NCBI GenBank assembly: GCA_963576735.1
Contig: OY755172.1
Coordinates: forward strand, 5,208,001 to 5,272,000
DNA: 64,000 nucleotides
Direction of reading: 5' to 3'
From: Bedellia somnulentella
Taxonomy: Eukaryota; Arthropoda; Insecta; Lepidoptera; Bedelliidae
The stretch's first letter is position 1; the number at the start of each line of letters is the position of its first letter. Positions 33,601-37,572 of the stretch are shown piece by piece. The position numbers were made by a program, and so were the translations under genes. The notes beneath the pieces are model-generated. The model was not told where the DNA came from, did not search any database, and saw only the letters and a program-made list of their open reading frames with translations.

Positions 33601-36329
33601 TTATTTCTCGCATTGTCAAATAGCCCATTGTAATGAGTTGAATACTGGTGTCGAAAGTAATTGAAAGTCTTATAGATGTGTGAGATATACTACTTAAAAT
33701 ATCACATTGCATGTATGAATACATCTTAACTTTTGAGGTTATTCGTCCACACTTTGCAACATTAGCCCAGTGCGGTAACAAATAATACCCTTCCAATGTA
33801 AGACTAAATACATATTTTGTTAAGGGCGTCGCCGCATTTTGTTGCTATTGCGCTCACTCTTATGTCAAATTTACTGAGAGTGACGGGAAAAAACACGCGC
33901 GCAGTATAAATGTACTTTATTTAGTTTAAATGAATAACTAACTATTATACATACATACATATACTCACGGCTATAAATCCTTAGAAGGGGTAGCCAGAGC
34001 TAAGGAATTAAAAATGCCTCAGCCACTTTTGGAAGTTGCGTGGGGAAAAGATGGTAAAATAAAGGTTGTTGGTGATGGGTCTCCAACCGCATCGCCCAAA
34101 AATCCCTTAAAAAGCCCCAATACCGATGGTCGCCTCTTACGTACACCCACCGGAAGAAATGGGGTAGTGCTATTCTAAGCCGACACTACACAGCATAACT
34201 ACATTGACTATAATGATAACTATATAATAATACTATACTAATGTTTAAATGAAAAGTGAAACAGCAAAATTATAGATCTTTAACCTACGCTTATATACAT
34301 ACATAATGAGTTTACATGTATCTTTTACCTGTGGAGCCTATACGGTTTTTATGAAAATATAGCATGTTCCAATACAATGTTTTTCATCATATAGTTCAAC
34401 AAATTGATAAAATGTTAAACAGCAAATTTTAAGACCATGAACTAATCACCAACATATATTTTATTCATGTCATAAAAATATTATCAAAACTGACTTTATA
34501 GAGTTTGAAAACAATCAAAATCAACCTATTTTTTTTCCGGGGAGGCCCTAAATACTTCAATCATGTTAAATACTAATGCATTTGTGTTTTGATTTCTCAG
34601 CTATGGCGCAAGGAGAGGTCTGCGAAATGCAAATTGGTAAAAAAGTGGTGAAAGTACAGAAAATCGTGATGACAAAAGCTGATGTCGAAGCTATGGCTAA
34701 GAAAGGACTCTTAGAAATGAAGGTATTTTATTTGGTATTTTACAACACATTTTTTATTTTTAACACATTTTAATATAGTATGTACTTTAACTATTTGGTC
34801 CAAATGTGTCCTCCAAGGTCGTCCTCTGCTAACATTACCTTCCACATTGGCTCTATAGATCTCTTTCACCAATTTACTGTCATCCCTCCTCTCTATATGC
34901 CCAAACCATCTCAAATAGAAAATGTGCTCAAAAAGGCAGGTGTCCGAAGTACGAAGAATAAAAGAGCATGTATGAAAAGATTGATGGATGTGAATGAAGC
35001 TAGAGAGGTTTGCCAGGATCGTACTAAGTGGCGATCGAAAGTCTCTGCCTTCCCCAATGAGAATATGTATGTATGTACTTTTAACTAATTTAATATATAT
35101 TTTAAGGATGGTACAATGGTACTGAAGCAAGGAATCAAACTGCCACAATCAGATGCGGTGATCAAGTCTACTCTAGTAGGCCAAGGTAGGAAATAGTCTT
35201 CTAATGTTTTATCATTATTTTTAGCTTTTCTTGATTCAGCCCTTATGCCATAAATTCCTGTTTAGACTGTTTTAGACATACATATACTCACGGTTATAAA
35301 TCCCTAGAAGGGGAAGCCAGAGCTAGGGAATTAGAAATTCCTCAGTCACTTTTGGAAGTTGCGGGGGAAAAGATGGTGAAATAAAAGTGGGTCTCCAACC
35401 TCATCGCCCAAAAACCGATACCGTTAGTCGCCTCTTACGTGCACCTACCGGAAGAAATGGGGCAGTGCTATTCTAAGCCGACATTACACATCTATGATTT
35501 TGTTTTGCATAGTGTACAGGATACTCTTATTTAAAAATAATCATGCCCCATGGGGGCAGCTGGCTGTGTTTTTACGTAGTATCTATATTTATGGAGACGC
35601 TTTAAATAGCAGTGTTCAACTCAGAAAGGTAGTCATGGTGTTGTATGTCCCATTTAAATAAATTGCCTTGTTTTAACATCTCTTTAATGATTACTTATAA
35701 TAGGACTAACCTCTTTCTTTCCACTGGTGTCGTAAGAGGCGTGTTGGTGTTTTTGCTGTTCTATTAGATTTCTAAACGATGTATCACCAACTATCCTTTA
35801 TTTGACTATCTTTTACCCAAACAAGTTCACCTTAAAAAGTGTGAAAGAAGTAACTGTTTTGATTTGTAGTTAAGAAGACATGCACGCTTAAAGATATACA
35901 TATACTACAGCTAAAAAAGCTCCCACGAAACAAATCGGTAGAGGGAACTACACAATTTTATGTAACTATTATTATTTTTTTGCTGTGTAGTGTCGGCTTA
36001 GAATAGCACTACCCCATTTTTCCGGTGGGTGTACGTAAGAGGCGACTAACGGTATTGGGGCTTTTAAGGGATTTTTGGGCGATGCGGTTGGGGACCCATC
36101 ACCAACAACCTTTATTTTACCATCTTTTCCCCACTCAACTCTCCAAACGTGGCTGAGGAATTTCTAATTCCTTAGCTCTGGCGACCCCTTCTAGGGATTT
36201 AAAGCCGTGAGTATATGTATGTATGTATGTATGTATTATTTTTTTCTTACAGATGGCACTAAAGAATCTCCCACTAAGACGACTAGTGCACCCACTAGAA
36301 GTGATCTCGAAGAAAATGTTGAAGCATAA
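5237..36329 (+). CDS. ZAD / C2H2 zinc-finger / AT-hook nuclear protein, 25 coding exons, 856 aa
   Basis: Exons: 5237-5392, 6491-6661, 7475-7570, 7769-7850, 8226-8334, 9474-9691, 10478-10581, 11058-11115, 11763-11818, 12133-12190, 13777-13907, 17171-17249, 17580-17677, 18319-18425, 18893-19127, 26917-27026, 28853-28916, 29096-29110, 30644-30762, 31569-31656, 32548-32631, 32947-33001, 34601-34722, 35107-35185, 36253-36329. They total 2,571 nt (857 codons with TAA). Every intron is GT-AG and every junction keeps frame, which strongly supports one gene. Order of parts: ZAD (residues ~14-95), C2H2 fingers (~175-280), acidic and Lys-rich linkers, a KEKE repeat, an acidic patch, an AT-hook, and a Val/Lys-rich C-terminal block. 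ZAD proteins in insects are mostly nuclear DNA-binding factors that dimerise through ZAD; a role in transcription or chromatin is inferred. The start at 5,237 is the first Met before the ZAD cysteines. I do not recognise an ortholog. Exon 18 is the least certain exon. Confidence 0.9.
5771..6016 (+). repeat. Family A repeat, degenerate, in intron 1
   Basis: Recognisable blocks are 'caacaacctttattttacta', 'ttttccccactcaac' and 'gagatttatagccat'. Strongly diverged, so an old insertion. The ORFs here are not coding. Confidence 0.55.
6662..8225 (+). other. Introns 2-4 with exons 3 and 4
   Basis: Exons 3 (7475-7570) and 4 (7769-7850) encode a hydrophilic linker rich in Asp, Ser and Lys. Intron 2 (6662-7474) is plain AT-rich sequence in which I see no repeat family or other gene. 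A faint family A trace ('attggtgatgggtcc', 8,028) lies in intron 4. Confidence 0.6.
8226..10581 (+). CDS. Exons 5-7 of the zinc-finger gene: four C2H2 fingers
   Basis: Finger 1 (CNHC ... H-x4-H) is split between exon 5 (8226-8334) and exon 6 (9474-9691) in the linker before its first His. Fingers 2 (CEQC ... HSARH) and 3 (CPLC ... HIKTH) are in exon 6. Finger 4 (CDMC ... HLQDKH) is in exon 7 (10478-10581). All have the C-x2-C-x12-H-x3/4-H spacing with all ligands present. The finger linkers are not the TGEKP type, so tight tandem DNA recognition is uncertain. Confidence 0.9.
8554..8715. repeat. Short fold-back repeat in intron 5
   Basis: 'aactattaattttcggatat' at 8,554 pairs with 'atatccgaaaatcaatagtt' near 8,695, and the pairing continues inward ('gttattacctggttttt' against 'aaaccatgtaataac'). 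Arms ~55 bp, loop ~50 bp. Likely a small MITE remnant. Confidence 0.55.
9062..9222 (-). repeat. Possible LINE 3' tail remnant
   Basis: A run of 'aaagaaaagaaagaaag' followed by 'actttattcagtgcacagg'. Read on the - strand this is an AATAAA signal before a pyrimidine-rich tail, as at LINE 3' ends. No coding remnant is visible. Confidence 0.3.
9223..9310. repeat. 21-bp tandem repeat, about 4 units, in intron 5
   Basis: The unit 'gatgtcacctaccgtggc' + 'gct' is repeated about four times almost without change (the first copy has 'accaacc'). It is open in one frame as a GADVTYR heptad, but it sits in an intron and lacks splice sites. Confidence 0.85.
9768..10014 (-). repeat. Family A repeat
   Basis: Starts with 'actcacggctataaatccc', ends with 'ctctaagccggcgcagcac'. 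Moderately diverged; in intron 6. It lies back to back with the next, + strand copy. Confidence 0.8.
10105..10272 (+). repeat. Family A repeat, 5'-truncated
   Basis: From 'aaggatttttgggcgatgcg' to the 'gtatatgtatgtatgtatt' tail. In intron 6. Confidence 0.8.
10700..10945 (+). repeat. Family A repeat
   Basis: Near-complete copy from 'gtgtagtgtcggcttagaat' to 'ggatatgtttgtatgtaat'. In intron 7, 120 bp after exon 7. Confidence 0.85.
11058..12190 (+). CDS. Exons 8-10 of the zinc-finger gene: acidic linker
   Basis: Exons 11058-11115, 11763-11818 and 12133-12190 are 56-58 nt each. They encode an acidic stretch ('MNDDSMETFEDEDN'), then 'KKPSEFI' and 'KTPQPQLNKDIEEDK'. No fold is expected. Phases 1-0-1 fit the neighbours exactly. 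Confidence 0.8.
11368..11575 (-). repeat. SINE-B, truncated copy
   Basis: SINE-B body ('cacgtgacattgtcacctgg' to 'aaattaaccacatgt') without the tRNA-like head. In intron 8. Confidence 0.75.
12259..12762 (+). repeat. Family A repeat interrupted by MITE-1
   Basis: Left part 12,259-12,328 ends '...cgactaac'; right part 12,584-12,762 resumes 'taacggtattgggg'. Removing the MITE and one TAAC restores the family A consensus, so family A was there first. Confidence 0.85.
12329..12583. mobile_element. MITE-1, copy 2
   Basis: A 255-bp element with ends CGCACTCTCAG / CTGAGACTGCG, flanked by TAAC (12,325-12,328 and 12,584-12,587). Because it interrupts family A, the empty site is known, which fixes the 4-bp target duplication. 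Confidence 0.9.
12797..13014 (-). repeat. Family A repeat
   Basis: From 'catacatatactcacggct' to 'agccgacactacacagct'. It lies tail to tail with the + strand copy at 12,259-12,762, so together they form an inverted pair in intron 10. Confidence 0.85.
13143..13755 (+). repeat. Family A repeat, degenerate, interrupted by MITE-2
   Basis: Left part 13,143-13,216 ('gtgattgttgggcgatgtgg'); right part 13,715-13,755 ('agccgtaagtatatgaatg'). It ends ~20 bp before the acceptor of exon 11, so the repeat tail lies in the branch-point region. Confidence 0.65.
13221..13710. mobile_element. MITE-2, copy 2 (490 bp)
   Basis: Same 490-bp length, ends and AATT flanks (13,217-13,220 and 13,711-13,714) as the copy at 3,581-4,070. 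The copies share nearly all of their sequence, including 'atcgatgacgtcattaagt'. Confidence 0.85.
13777..13907 (+). CDS. Exon 11 of the zinc-finger gene: Lys/Ala-rich segment
   Basis: Encodes a basic, low-complexity stretch with 'VKETAAAKKKESVIVAK'. Phase 1 in, phase 0 out. Acceptor 'ttgtacag', donor 'aaggtaaaa'. Confidence 0.85.
13954..14185 (+). repeat. Family A repeat
   Basis: 'gtaatgtcggcttagaatag' to 'gtatatgaatgtatgtatg'. Intron 11, 45 bp after exon 11. Confidence 0.8.
14250..14395 (-). repeat. SINE-D fragment (tRNA-like)
   Basis: On the - strand it reads 'gcgggttcgatccccgcc', a B-box-like promoter element, with 'gaaaacctcatgtggg' nearby. The same pieces occur at 62,660-62,815 and 26,372-26,520. 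Confidence 0.55.
14505..15493. repeat. Fold-back element with ~150-190 bp arms
   Basis: The left arm (14,505-14,699) ends 'tttttgaagtcggtgcc'. The right arm (15,345-15,493) starts 'ggcaccgacttcaaaaa' and mirrors the left through 'ataatatagttttaagtaac'. The ~645-bp centre has no reading frame. The 'CCGACTTCAAAAA' ends are shared with the palindrome at 160-3,215 and the tandem array at 16,305-17,056. Confidence 0.65.
15494..16300. other. Unassigned, possible transposon coding remnant
   Basis: At 15,890-15,990 one + frame reads as an Arg/Ala/Glu-rich stretch containing 'AAETDEQREVHLSQMRRNT'. Such repeats occur at the start of some helicase-type transposon proteins. Frames are broken nearby. A piece, 'cagggcaagcacgagccg' (15,762), is mirrored by 'tcgtgcttgcccttcagaa' (15,883). 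It is part of intron 11. Confidence 0.3.
16305..17056. repeat. Tandem array, ~145-bp unit, about 5 copies
   Basis: The unit runs from 'cctcctttctttt..tcggttaa' through 'gaaaaccgcatccaaatagc' and 'gagataatcgcggacc' to 'acatacaggtcaaacacaga'. Successive starts lie near 16,311, 16,441, 16,583, 16,728, 16,872 and 17,032. The units around 16,728 and 16,872 are nearly identical; outer ones are more diverged. It ends in an (acat)n run. It is in intron 11, ~115 bp before exon 12. Confidence 0.85.
17171..18425 (+). CDS. Exons 12-14 of the zinc-finger gene
   Basis: Exons 17171-17249, 17580-17677 and 18319-18425 encode a Lys/Glu-rich helix ('FEKAEEVKLKAMQKQ'), 'LRLLEKELQELKR' (a leucine-spaced helix, possible coiled coil) and a Thr/Ser-rich segment. 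Exon 13 has a tandem acceptor 'tacagcag' (17,575-17,582) that could give two in-frame isoforms differing by one residue. Intron 13 (17,678-18,318) shows no recognisable repeat. Confidence 0.85.
18478..18850 (-). repeat. SINE-B, near full length
   Basis: Includes the body ('gtgattttgtcacctggtg') and, at the right end, a tRNA-like head on the - strand. The (aacat)n tail is absent. It ends ~43 bp before the acceptor of exon 15. Confidence 0.8.
18893..19127 (+). CDS. Exon 15 of the zinc-finger gene: Lys/Glu repeat
   Basis: The largest coding exon (235 nt). It holds about seven four-residue units of the type K-E-K/A/P-E/D (for example 'KEKEAKEKEVKDKEAKEKE'), built from a 12-nt DNA repeat. Such mixed-charge runs often form a single stable helix or stay disordered. 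Copy number may vary between individuals. Confidence 0.9.
19686..20040 (-). pseudogene. C-terminal part of LINE ORF2 (after the mariner)
   Basis: Starting at 'ITPYLIEKK' next to the mariner end, it encodes the conserved LINE tail with 'KCWNDIPPPIKEARTVETFR', typical after the RT thumb. It joins in frame to the RT at 21,332 when the mariner and one TA are removed. The stop follows 'CASPPP'. Confidence 0.85.
20041..21331 (-). mobile_element. Mariner transposon, structurally complete
   Basis: 1,291 bp with perfect 27-bp terminal inverted repeats (start CGAGGGCTGCTATTTATG; 20,041-20,067 and 21,305-21,331), flanked by TA on each side (20,039-20,040 and 21,332-21,333). It holds one uninterrupted transposase gene. 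Perfect ends and an open frame suggest recent arrival; activity cannot be judged from sequence alone. Confidence 0.97.
20106..21176 (-). CDS. Mariner transposase, 350-356 aa, intact
   Basis: Cuts and pastes the element between TA sites. An N-terminal pair of helix-turn-helix motifs (residues ~10-110, with 'LGISMTSIHKIL') binds the end repeats. It includes a 'WIPHNL' motif like the mariner WVPHEL box. The catalytic triad is visible: D in 'TGDESWIY', D in 'HHDNASCH' and D in 'YSPDLAPNDFYLF', with 34-residue spacing typical of mariner (D34D). Length equals the family norm (~345-350). The listed start (21,176) is the first Met; the second Met at 21,158 gives 350 aa and fits the family better. The gene is alone in its element; no promoter is evident. 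Confidence 0.95.
   Translation of the reverse strand: MRVFTTMDLTREHFRAMIFYDFRRGLTQKQCIDQLTSTFGDEAPSKTTVYHWFSEFNRGRSKLTDEIKEGRPKTVVVPQNIDAVRELITQDRHVTYREIEASLGISMTSIHKILHEHLAVKKICSRWIPHNLSIDQKQARVDWCKEMLKKYNRGASKAVYNIYTGDESWIYAYDPETKQQSTVWVFQDEPNPTKVIRAKSTLKQMVACFFGINGHVATVPLENRKTVNSEWYTTICLPEVFEQIRKTNRQRRIILHHDNASCHRSAVTTQFLEAQKIELTGHPPYSPDLAPNDFYLFPNVKKKLRGQRFSSREEAVDAFKMHVLEIPQSEWKKCYENWFQRMQKCIDLSGEYFEKQ
21332..22853 (-). pseudogene. LINE ORF2 reverse transcriptase segment
   Basis: RT motifs in order: 'RPIGILPTLSKVLEK', 'SGFRSGHSTSTALLH', 'LDNSRAFDSI' (first catalytic Asp; Asn-Ser-Arg replaces the usual Phe-Ser-Lys), 'GVVQGSVLGP' and 'YHLYADDTQVY' (catalytic YADD). The frame is open from about 22,853 until the mariner. 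Upstream of it the frame shifts relative to the endonuclease, so no continuous ORF2 exists now. Confidence 0.9.
22910..23923 (-). pseudogene. LINE ORF2 AP-like endonuclease segment
   Basis: 337 aa. Visible active-site motifs of the EEP nuclease family: 'LLNIQSI' (Asn), 'LNETWL' (Glu), 'GGGVGVYIR', 'LLGDFNVN' (Asp/Asn) and 'LSDHGM' (Asp-His). This domain nicks the target DNA to prime reverse transcription. The domain is complete, but the stop after 'KKTKDK' separates it from the RT; the A-rich 'gataaagataaaaataa' stretch there probably caused the frameshift. Confidence 0.9.
24000..24529. other. Non-coding AT-rich part of intron 15
   Basis: No gene or clear repeat. May include the 5' UTR of the LINE. 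Short words such as 'cgttattattat' recur. Confidence 0.4.
24532..26353. mobile_element. Fold-back transposon, ~315-bp inverted ends, TA target site
   Basis: The left end (24,532-24,845) starts CAGGGTGGCTCATTC. The right end (26,024-26,353) is its inverted copy with minor differences. TA lies on both sides. Each arm contains a tRNA B-box-like 'gggttcgattcccg' (in the right arm, 26,190). The unique centre is short once the Helitron is removed (~210 bp) and lacks a transposase, so it is non-autonomous. TA target and 'CAGGG' start fit the Tc1/mariner group (inferred). Confidence 0.8.
24911..25867 (+). mobile_element. Non-autonomous Helitron, copy 1 (957 bp)
   Basis: Begins TCTATACTTATAATAAA and ends 'CGTGCGAAGCTGGGACG...CTAG', with host A before and T after, the hallmarks of Helitron insertion between A and T. 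A short GC-rich hairpin (CCCG...TGGG) precedes the CTAG. It contains a (gtct)n run. No Rep/helicase is encoded. A second copy is split at 42,135 / 51,056. Confidence 0.9.
26372..26640 (-). repeat. SINE-D, tRNA-like, with inverted partner
   Basis: On the - strand: 'ttggcagagcgaccgggg' (A-box-like) and 'cgcgggttagagtcctgc' (B-box-like). At 26,560-26,640 pieces of the same sequence ('gcgccccggt', 'tagtcctgctggtg') occur in + orientation, so two inverted partial copies abut. It is not a functional tRNA gene: no complete cloverleaf with an intact 3' stem. Confidence 0.6.
26642..26893. mobile_element. Fold-back MITE with TAA target duplication (PIF/Harbinger-like)
   Basis: 252 bp with arms over 100 bp. 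Ends GGGCCGGCGCTGACTGCCGG and complement; loop around 'ttctgtcctaccgcggcct'. Flanked by TAA at 26,639-26,641 and 26,894-26,896, a 3-bp TWA duplication as used by PIF/Harbinger. It ends only 23 bp before exon 16. Confidence 0.85.
26917..28916 (+). CDS. Exons 16-17 of the zinc-finger gene
   Basis: Exon 16 (26917-27026) encodes a Ser/Arg/Lys-rich piece ('RRSNRSSKVKDYAKMVRDR'). Exon 17 (28853-28916) encodes an acidic patch 'SDDDSTDDDEEYKE'. They are separated by intron 16, which carries the P-like element. Phase 2 joins to phase 2. Confidence 0.85.
27270..28712 (+). mobile_element. P-element-like transposon (non-autonomous, 1.44 kb)
   Basis: Inverted ends of 27 bp with 25 matches (CTTTGATTATGAACACTATA at 27,270; complement ending at 28,712). 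Flanked by the same 8 bp, GGTGAAGT (27,262-27,269 and 28,713-28,720). An 8-bp duplication plus a THAP-type coding remnant inside point to the P superfamily. The catalytic domain of the transposase is absent. It is inserted in intron 16 of the zinc-finger gene. Confidence 0.8.
27554..28115 (+). pseudogene. THAP domain remnant, two exons, broken
   Basis: Exon 1 (27,554-27,623) reads 'MVGCSVLGC' (start of a THAP zinc module, C-x4-C). Exon 2 (27,992-28,115) reads 'FPKDPNLREKWIAATGR' and 'NWKSTKYKIL', the FPxD and W blocks of the THAP fold. Exon 1 meets a TGA right after 'GLTF', and the two exons do not join in frame. The closing C-x2-H pair is not seen; the frame ends after 'SSFEKCD'. THAP domains bind the ends of P elements. 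AATAAA follows at 28,184. Probably dead. Confidence 0.7.
29096..29110 (+). CDS. Exon 18 of the zinc-finger gene: 15-nt microexon
   Basis: 'gtgccggtcactaag' (VPVTK), between a long pyrimidine run ending 'tgaag' and donor 'gtcagt'. It is phase 0 on both sides, so skipping it also keeps the frame. The acceptor GAAG is weaker than average. Confidence 0.55.
29263..29502 (-). repeat. Family A repeat
   Basis: Near-complete: 'catatactcacggctataaa' to 'agccgacactacacagca'. Close to consensus. Confidence 0.9.
29530..29580. repeat. Small hairpin
   Basis: 'aactggttaattattcttaa' pairs with 'ttaacaataattaaccagtt'. Stem about 20 bp. Confidence 0.5.
29628..29892 (+). repeat. SINE-C, tRNA-derived
   Basis: Head 'gtggccgagtggataggtg' (A box) and 'gcgggtttgatccccgc' (B box), spaced as in RNA polymerase III promoters. 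Then a ~150-bp body with 'gttatgtttggggct'-like text and a (ttta)n tail. Such SINEs are common in moths. It is not a tRNA gene: no matching acceptor stem follows. Confidence 0.8.
30420..30480 (-). pseudogene. Copia-like reverse-transcriptase box, remnant
   Basis: One - strand frame reads 'CISIVYVDDIITYV', the YVDD box of Ty1/copia RT. Surrounding frames are full of stops, so this is a small decayed piece. Confidence 0.45.
30644..30762 (+). CDS. Exon 19 of the zinc-finger gene: AT-hook
   Basis: Encodes 'TPTPARKRGRPKKVQDD', with the RGRP core flanked by basic residues, a textbook AT-hook that binds the minor groove of AT-rich DNA. Preceded by 'RTRSKKVSKPAPAG', which may act as a nuclear localisation signal. 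Donor 'gtatgt' at 30,763; joins exon 20 in phase 2. Confidence 0.9.
30812..31050 (-). repeat. Family A repeat
   Basis: 'catacatatatatatacacgg' region to 'attctaagccgacac'. Begins 50 bp after exon 19. Confidence 0.9.
31209..31314. repeat. Hairpin repeat, ~45-bp arms
   Basis: 'ttttaacatattgttgagaa' pairs with 'ttctcaccaatatattaaag'; the inner part 'ctttaaaggcttta' pairs with 'taaagcttttaaag'. In intron 19. Confidence 0.65.
31569..33001 (+). CDS. Exons 20-22 of the zinc-finger gene
   Basis: Exons 31569-31656, 32548-32631 and 32947-33001 encode a Ser/Thr/Asp-rich stretch ('DTSDAKTDLDNSTVTENN'), an acidic Lys/Glu piece and the proline-rich 'SLPPGVKPLPLPAK'. Probably disordered. All junctions keep frame. 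Confidence 0.85.
31693..31845. mobile_element. MITE-1, copy 3 (internally deleted)
   Basis: 153 bp; both ends present (CGCACTCTCAGAACG / CGTTCTGAGGGTGCG), the central stem mostly deleted. Flanks ATAC / ATAT (one mismatch). In intron 20, 36 bp after exon 20. Confidence 0.8.
31850..32125 (-). repeat. RTE-like LINE, C-terminal fragment
   Basis: On the - strand it encodes 'LRWFGLIERIDDSKLVKDIY' and 'KNKRACMKRLMDGNEA' with internal deletions. Its 3' end is the (atgt)n tail at 31,850. Dead fragment. Confidence 0.85.
32666..32905 (-). repeat. Family A repeat
   Basis: 'tactcacggcttaatatccc' to 'agccgacactacacggct'. It ends 40 bp before exon 22. Confidence 0.85.
33181..33627. mobile_element. Short inverted-end element (447 bp)
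   Basis: Ends TGGGCTATTTGACA and TGTCAAATAGCCCA (14 bp, perfect). The centre holds several 'gacgtca' and 'cacgtgac' words. No clean target duplication. Intron 22. Confidence 0.6.
33945..34195 (-). repeat. Family A repeat
   Basis: Near-consensus copy with the (catacatac) tail at its left end; intron 22. Confidence 0.9.
34601..36329 (+). CDS. Exons 23-25 of the zinc-finger gene: C-terminal block
   Basis: Exon 23 (34601-34722) encodes 'MQIGKKVVKVQKIVMTKADV', exon 24 (35107-35185) 'DGTMVLKQGIKLP', exon 25 (36253-36329) the tail ending 'SDLEENVEA' and TAA. The alternating Val/Lys pattern with Gly turns suggests a small beta-rich fold, the only ordered-looking part of the tail. Its function is unknown. 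Confidence 0.88.
34771..35087 (+). repeat. RTE-like LINE fragment with 5' inversion (twin-primed)
   Basis: The left half (34,775-34,918) is on the - strand and encodes 'LRWFGHIERRDDSKLVKEIY' to 'THLDQI'. The right half (34,915-35,087) is on the + strand and encodes 'ENVLKKAGVRSTKNKRACMK' to the TATG tail. In the intact LINE these halves are adjacent. In intron 23. Confidence 0.85.
35275..35490 (-). repeat. Family A repeat, shortened
   Basis: 'acatatactcacggttataa' to 'agccgacattacaca', with a deletion around the 'ggttgttggtgatgg' block. Intron 24. Confidence 0.85.
35695..35850 (+). repeat. Family A repeat, degenerate
   Basis: Only blocks such as 'tgtcgtaagaggcg' and 'tcctttatttgactatctt' remain. 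Intron 24. Confidence 0.45.
35981..36235 (+). repeat. Family A repeat, near consensus
   Basis: A full copy, 'gctgtgtagtgtcggcttag' to a long (tatg)n tail. It ends ~17 bp before the acceptor of exon 25, so its tail forms most of the branch-point region. Confidence 0.92.
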
Positions 36330-36745
36330 TCTTAAGTAGTATTAATTCATTTAAAGCTATAATGCTTATTGGTTCCCAAGGAACAGTTAAGACGAGTCCT
36401 GCATGGACAAACAAATGTTGTATTAAGTTATTGTACATCCATTAAATTTAGTTTATGAAATCGACGGTAAATAGCATTTAATTAAATGTCTAAAGAATGT
36501 ATAAGTTTTACATCATTCATCCTTTATGATTTAAATATTAATATACTTAAAATCAATGAAATTTATATTCACAAGAAAACAGTAGCTGATAAATTTCTCT
36601 CGATCATGATATTCATCTTAAGTACATGAGCACATTAAAGCGATAACCGCTCTAGGACTTTTCAATTTTAGTTGTAATCATTTTAGGTATTTCCTATGTA
36701 AGTTATGCGATGCAGTTTTAAGAAATATAATTTTAGGATATAACA
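36330..36745 (+). other. 3' UTR of the zinc-finger gene
   Basis: AT-rich, free of repeats. An ATTAAA at 36,441 is the best poly(A) signal candidate; no AATAAA is seen on the + strand here. The - strand gene ends just beyond, so the two 3' ends converge. Confidence 0.5.
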
Positions 36746-36753
36746 CATTTCTT

Positions 36754-37029
36754 TTATTTCGACTCCGCCTTTGCCTTTGAATATAAAGAGGAAAACAAAG
36801 CATCTTTCCAAAAATACTTATAGGGCATAGTTCCCGATAATTTGGGGAGGTCATCTGGCTGGTCACCTATATAAACTAAGGTGCAGCGTAGATTTGATGC
36901 AGTAAAAAGTATTGGTTCTTTTTTCTTTAAATTTGTGGAGGAAAAGGGAAGATCTTCCGCCAGGCGGTGGTATGCCTGGGGACCGCGGTCCAACTGTATT
37001 AAGTTGGAACTTGTATATATAGTAAACAT
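36754..37029 (-). CDS. Small single-exon gene, 91 aa, unrecognised
   Basis: Not in a known repeat, and the composition resembles a real protein: mixed hydrophobic and polar residues, 'NLRCTLVYIGDQPDDLPKLS' and a basic end 'SLYSKAKAESK'. No signal peptide, membrane helix or catalytic motif. An AATAAA overlaps the stop codon (TCGAAATAAAAG on the - strand), which would give a very short 3' UTR. It is convergent to the zinc-finger gene. The ~270 bp upstream are GC-richer and repeat-free, as a promoter would be. The start is the first Met of the open frame. A small intracellular, perhaps mitochondrial, protein is a guess; conservation is not tested. Confidence 0.55.
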   Translation of the reverse strand: MFTIYTSSNLIQLDRGPQAYHRLAEDLPFSSTNLKKKEPILFTASNLRCTLVYIGDQPDDLPKLSGTMPYKYFWKDALFSSLYSKAKAESK

Positions 37030-37300
37030 TTTAGAAACTTCGATTGCGCGATGTAGGATTTGTATGGCGAATCTTGATGACGCGTGTGACGTATATCGCT
37101 TGGTTACGTGTTGCTGTGGAATGTGATTCTTCTTGCACTGTCAGCGTTTCTATGTAGTGCGCGTCATTGTGTACTGACAGCGCGTCGCTACAAATTCATA
37201 ACTCAAACAAGACCGTGGCATGGTCAAATCATTACATAACACCGACCTACGTGGTCGTAGTTTAAAACACCACAAAGAGATATTATATATTGCAAATTAC
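37030..37300 (-). promoter_or_regulatory. Putative promoter region of the 91-aa gene
   Basis: Repeat-free and GC-richer than its flanks ('gtcagcgtttctatgtagtg', 'cagcgcgtcgctacaa'). No TATA box at a suitable distance. Weak evidence. Confidence 0.3.
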
Positions 37301-37305
37301 TTATT

Positions 37306-37497
37306 GTCCTTCCTGGTCATCCTCTACTAACATTACCTTCCACATTGCGAAGAACAAAAGAGTGTATAAAAATATTCATGAATGTAGACGAAGCTCGAGA
37401 GGTTTGCCAGGATCATGCAAAGTGGTGTTCGACAATCTGCCTACCCCAATGAAAACTAACAGCGTGAGTATATGAATGTATGTATGTATGTACTTCT
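37306..37497 (+). repeat. RTE-like LINE fragment with 5' inversion, second case
   Basis: The left part (37,306-37,348) is - strand ('NVEGNVSRG' segment). The right part (37,349-37,497) is + strand, from the 'KNKRACMKR' segment to the 'gtgagtatatgaatgtatg' tail. About 15 residues of the LINE are missing between the halves. Confidence 0.75.
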
Positions 37498-37572
37498 TAT
37501 TGTTCGGGGAATACCTATGTTGTAGGACACCTTGGTCCAAATTCTTAATTCACAAAAATACAAAAAAAATAA

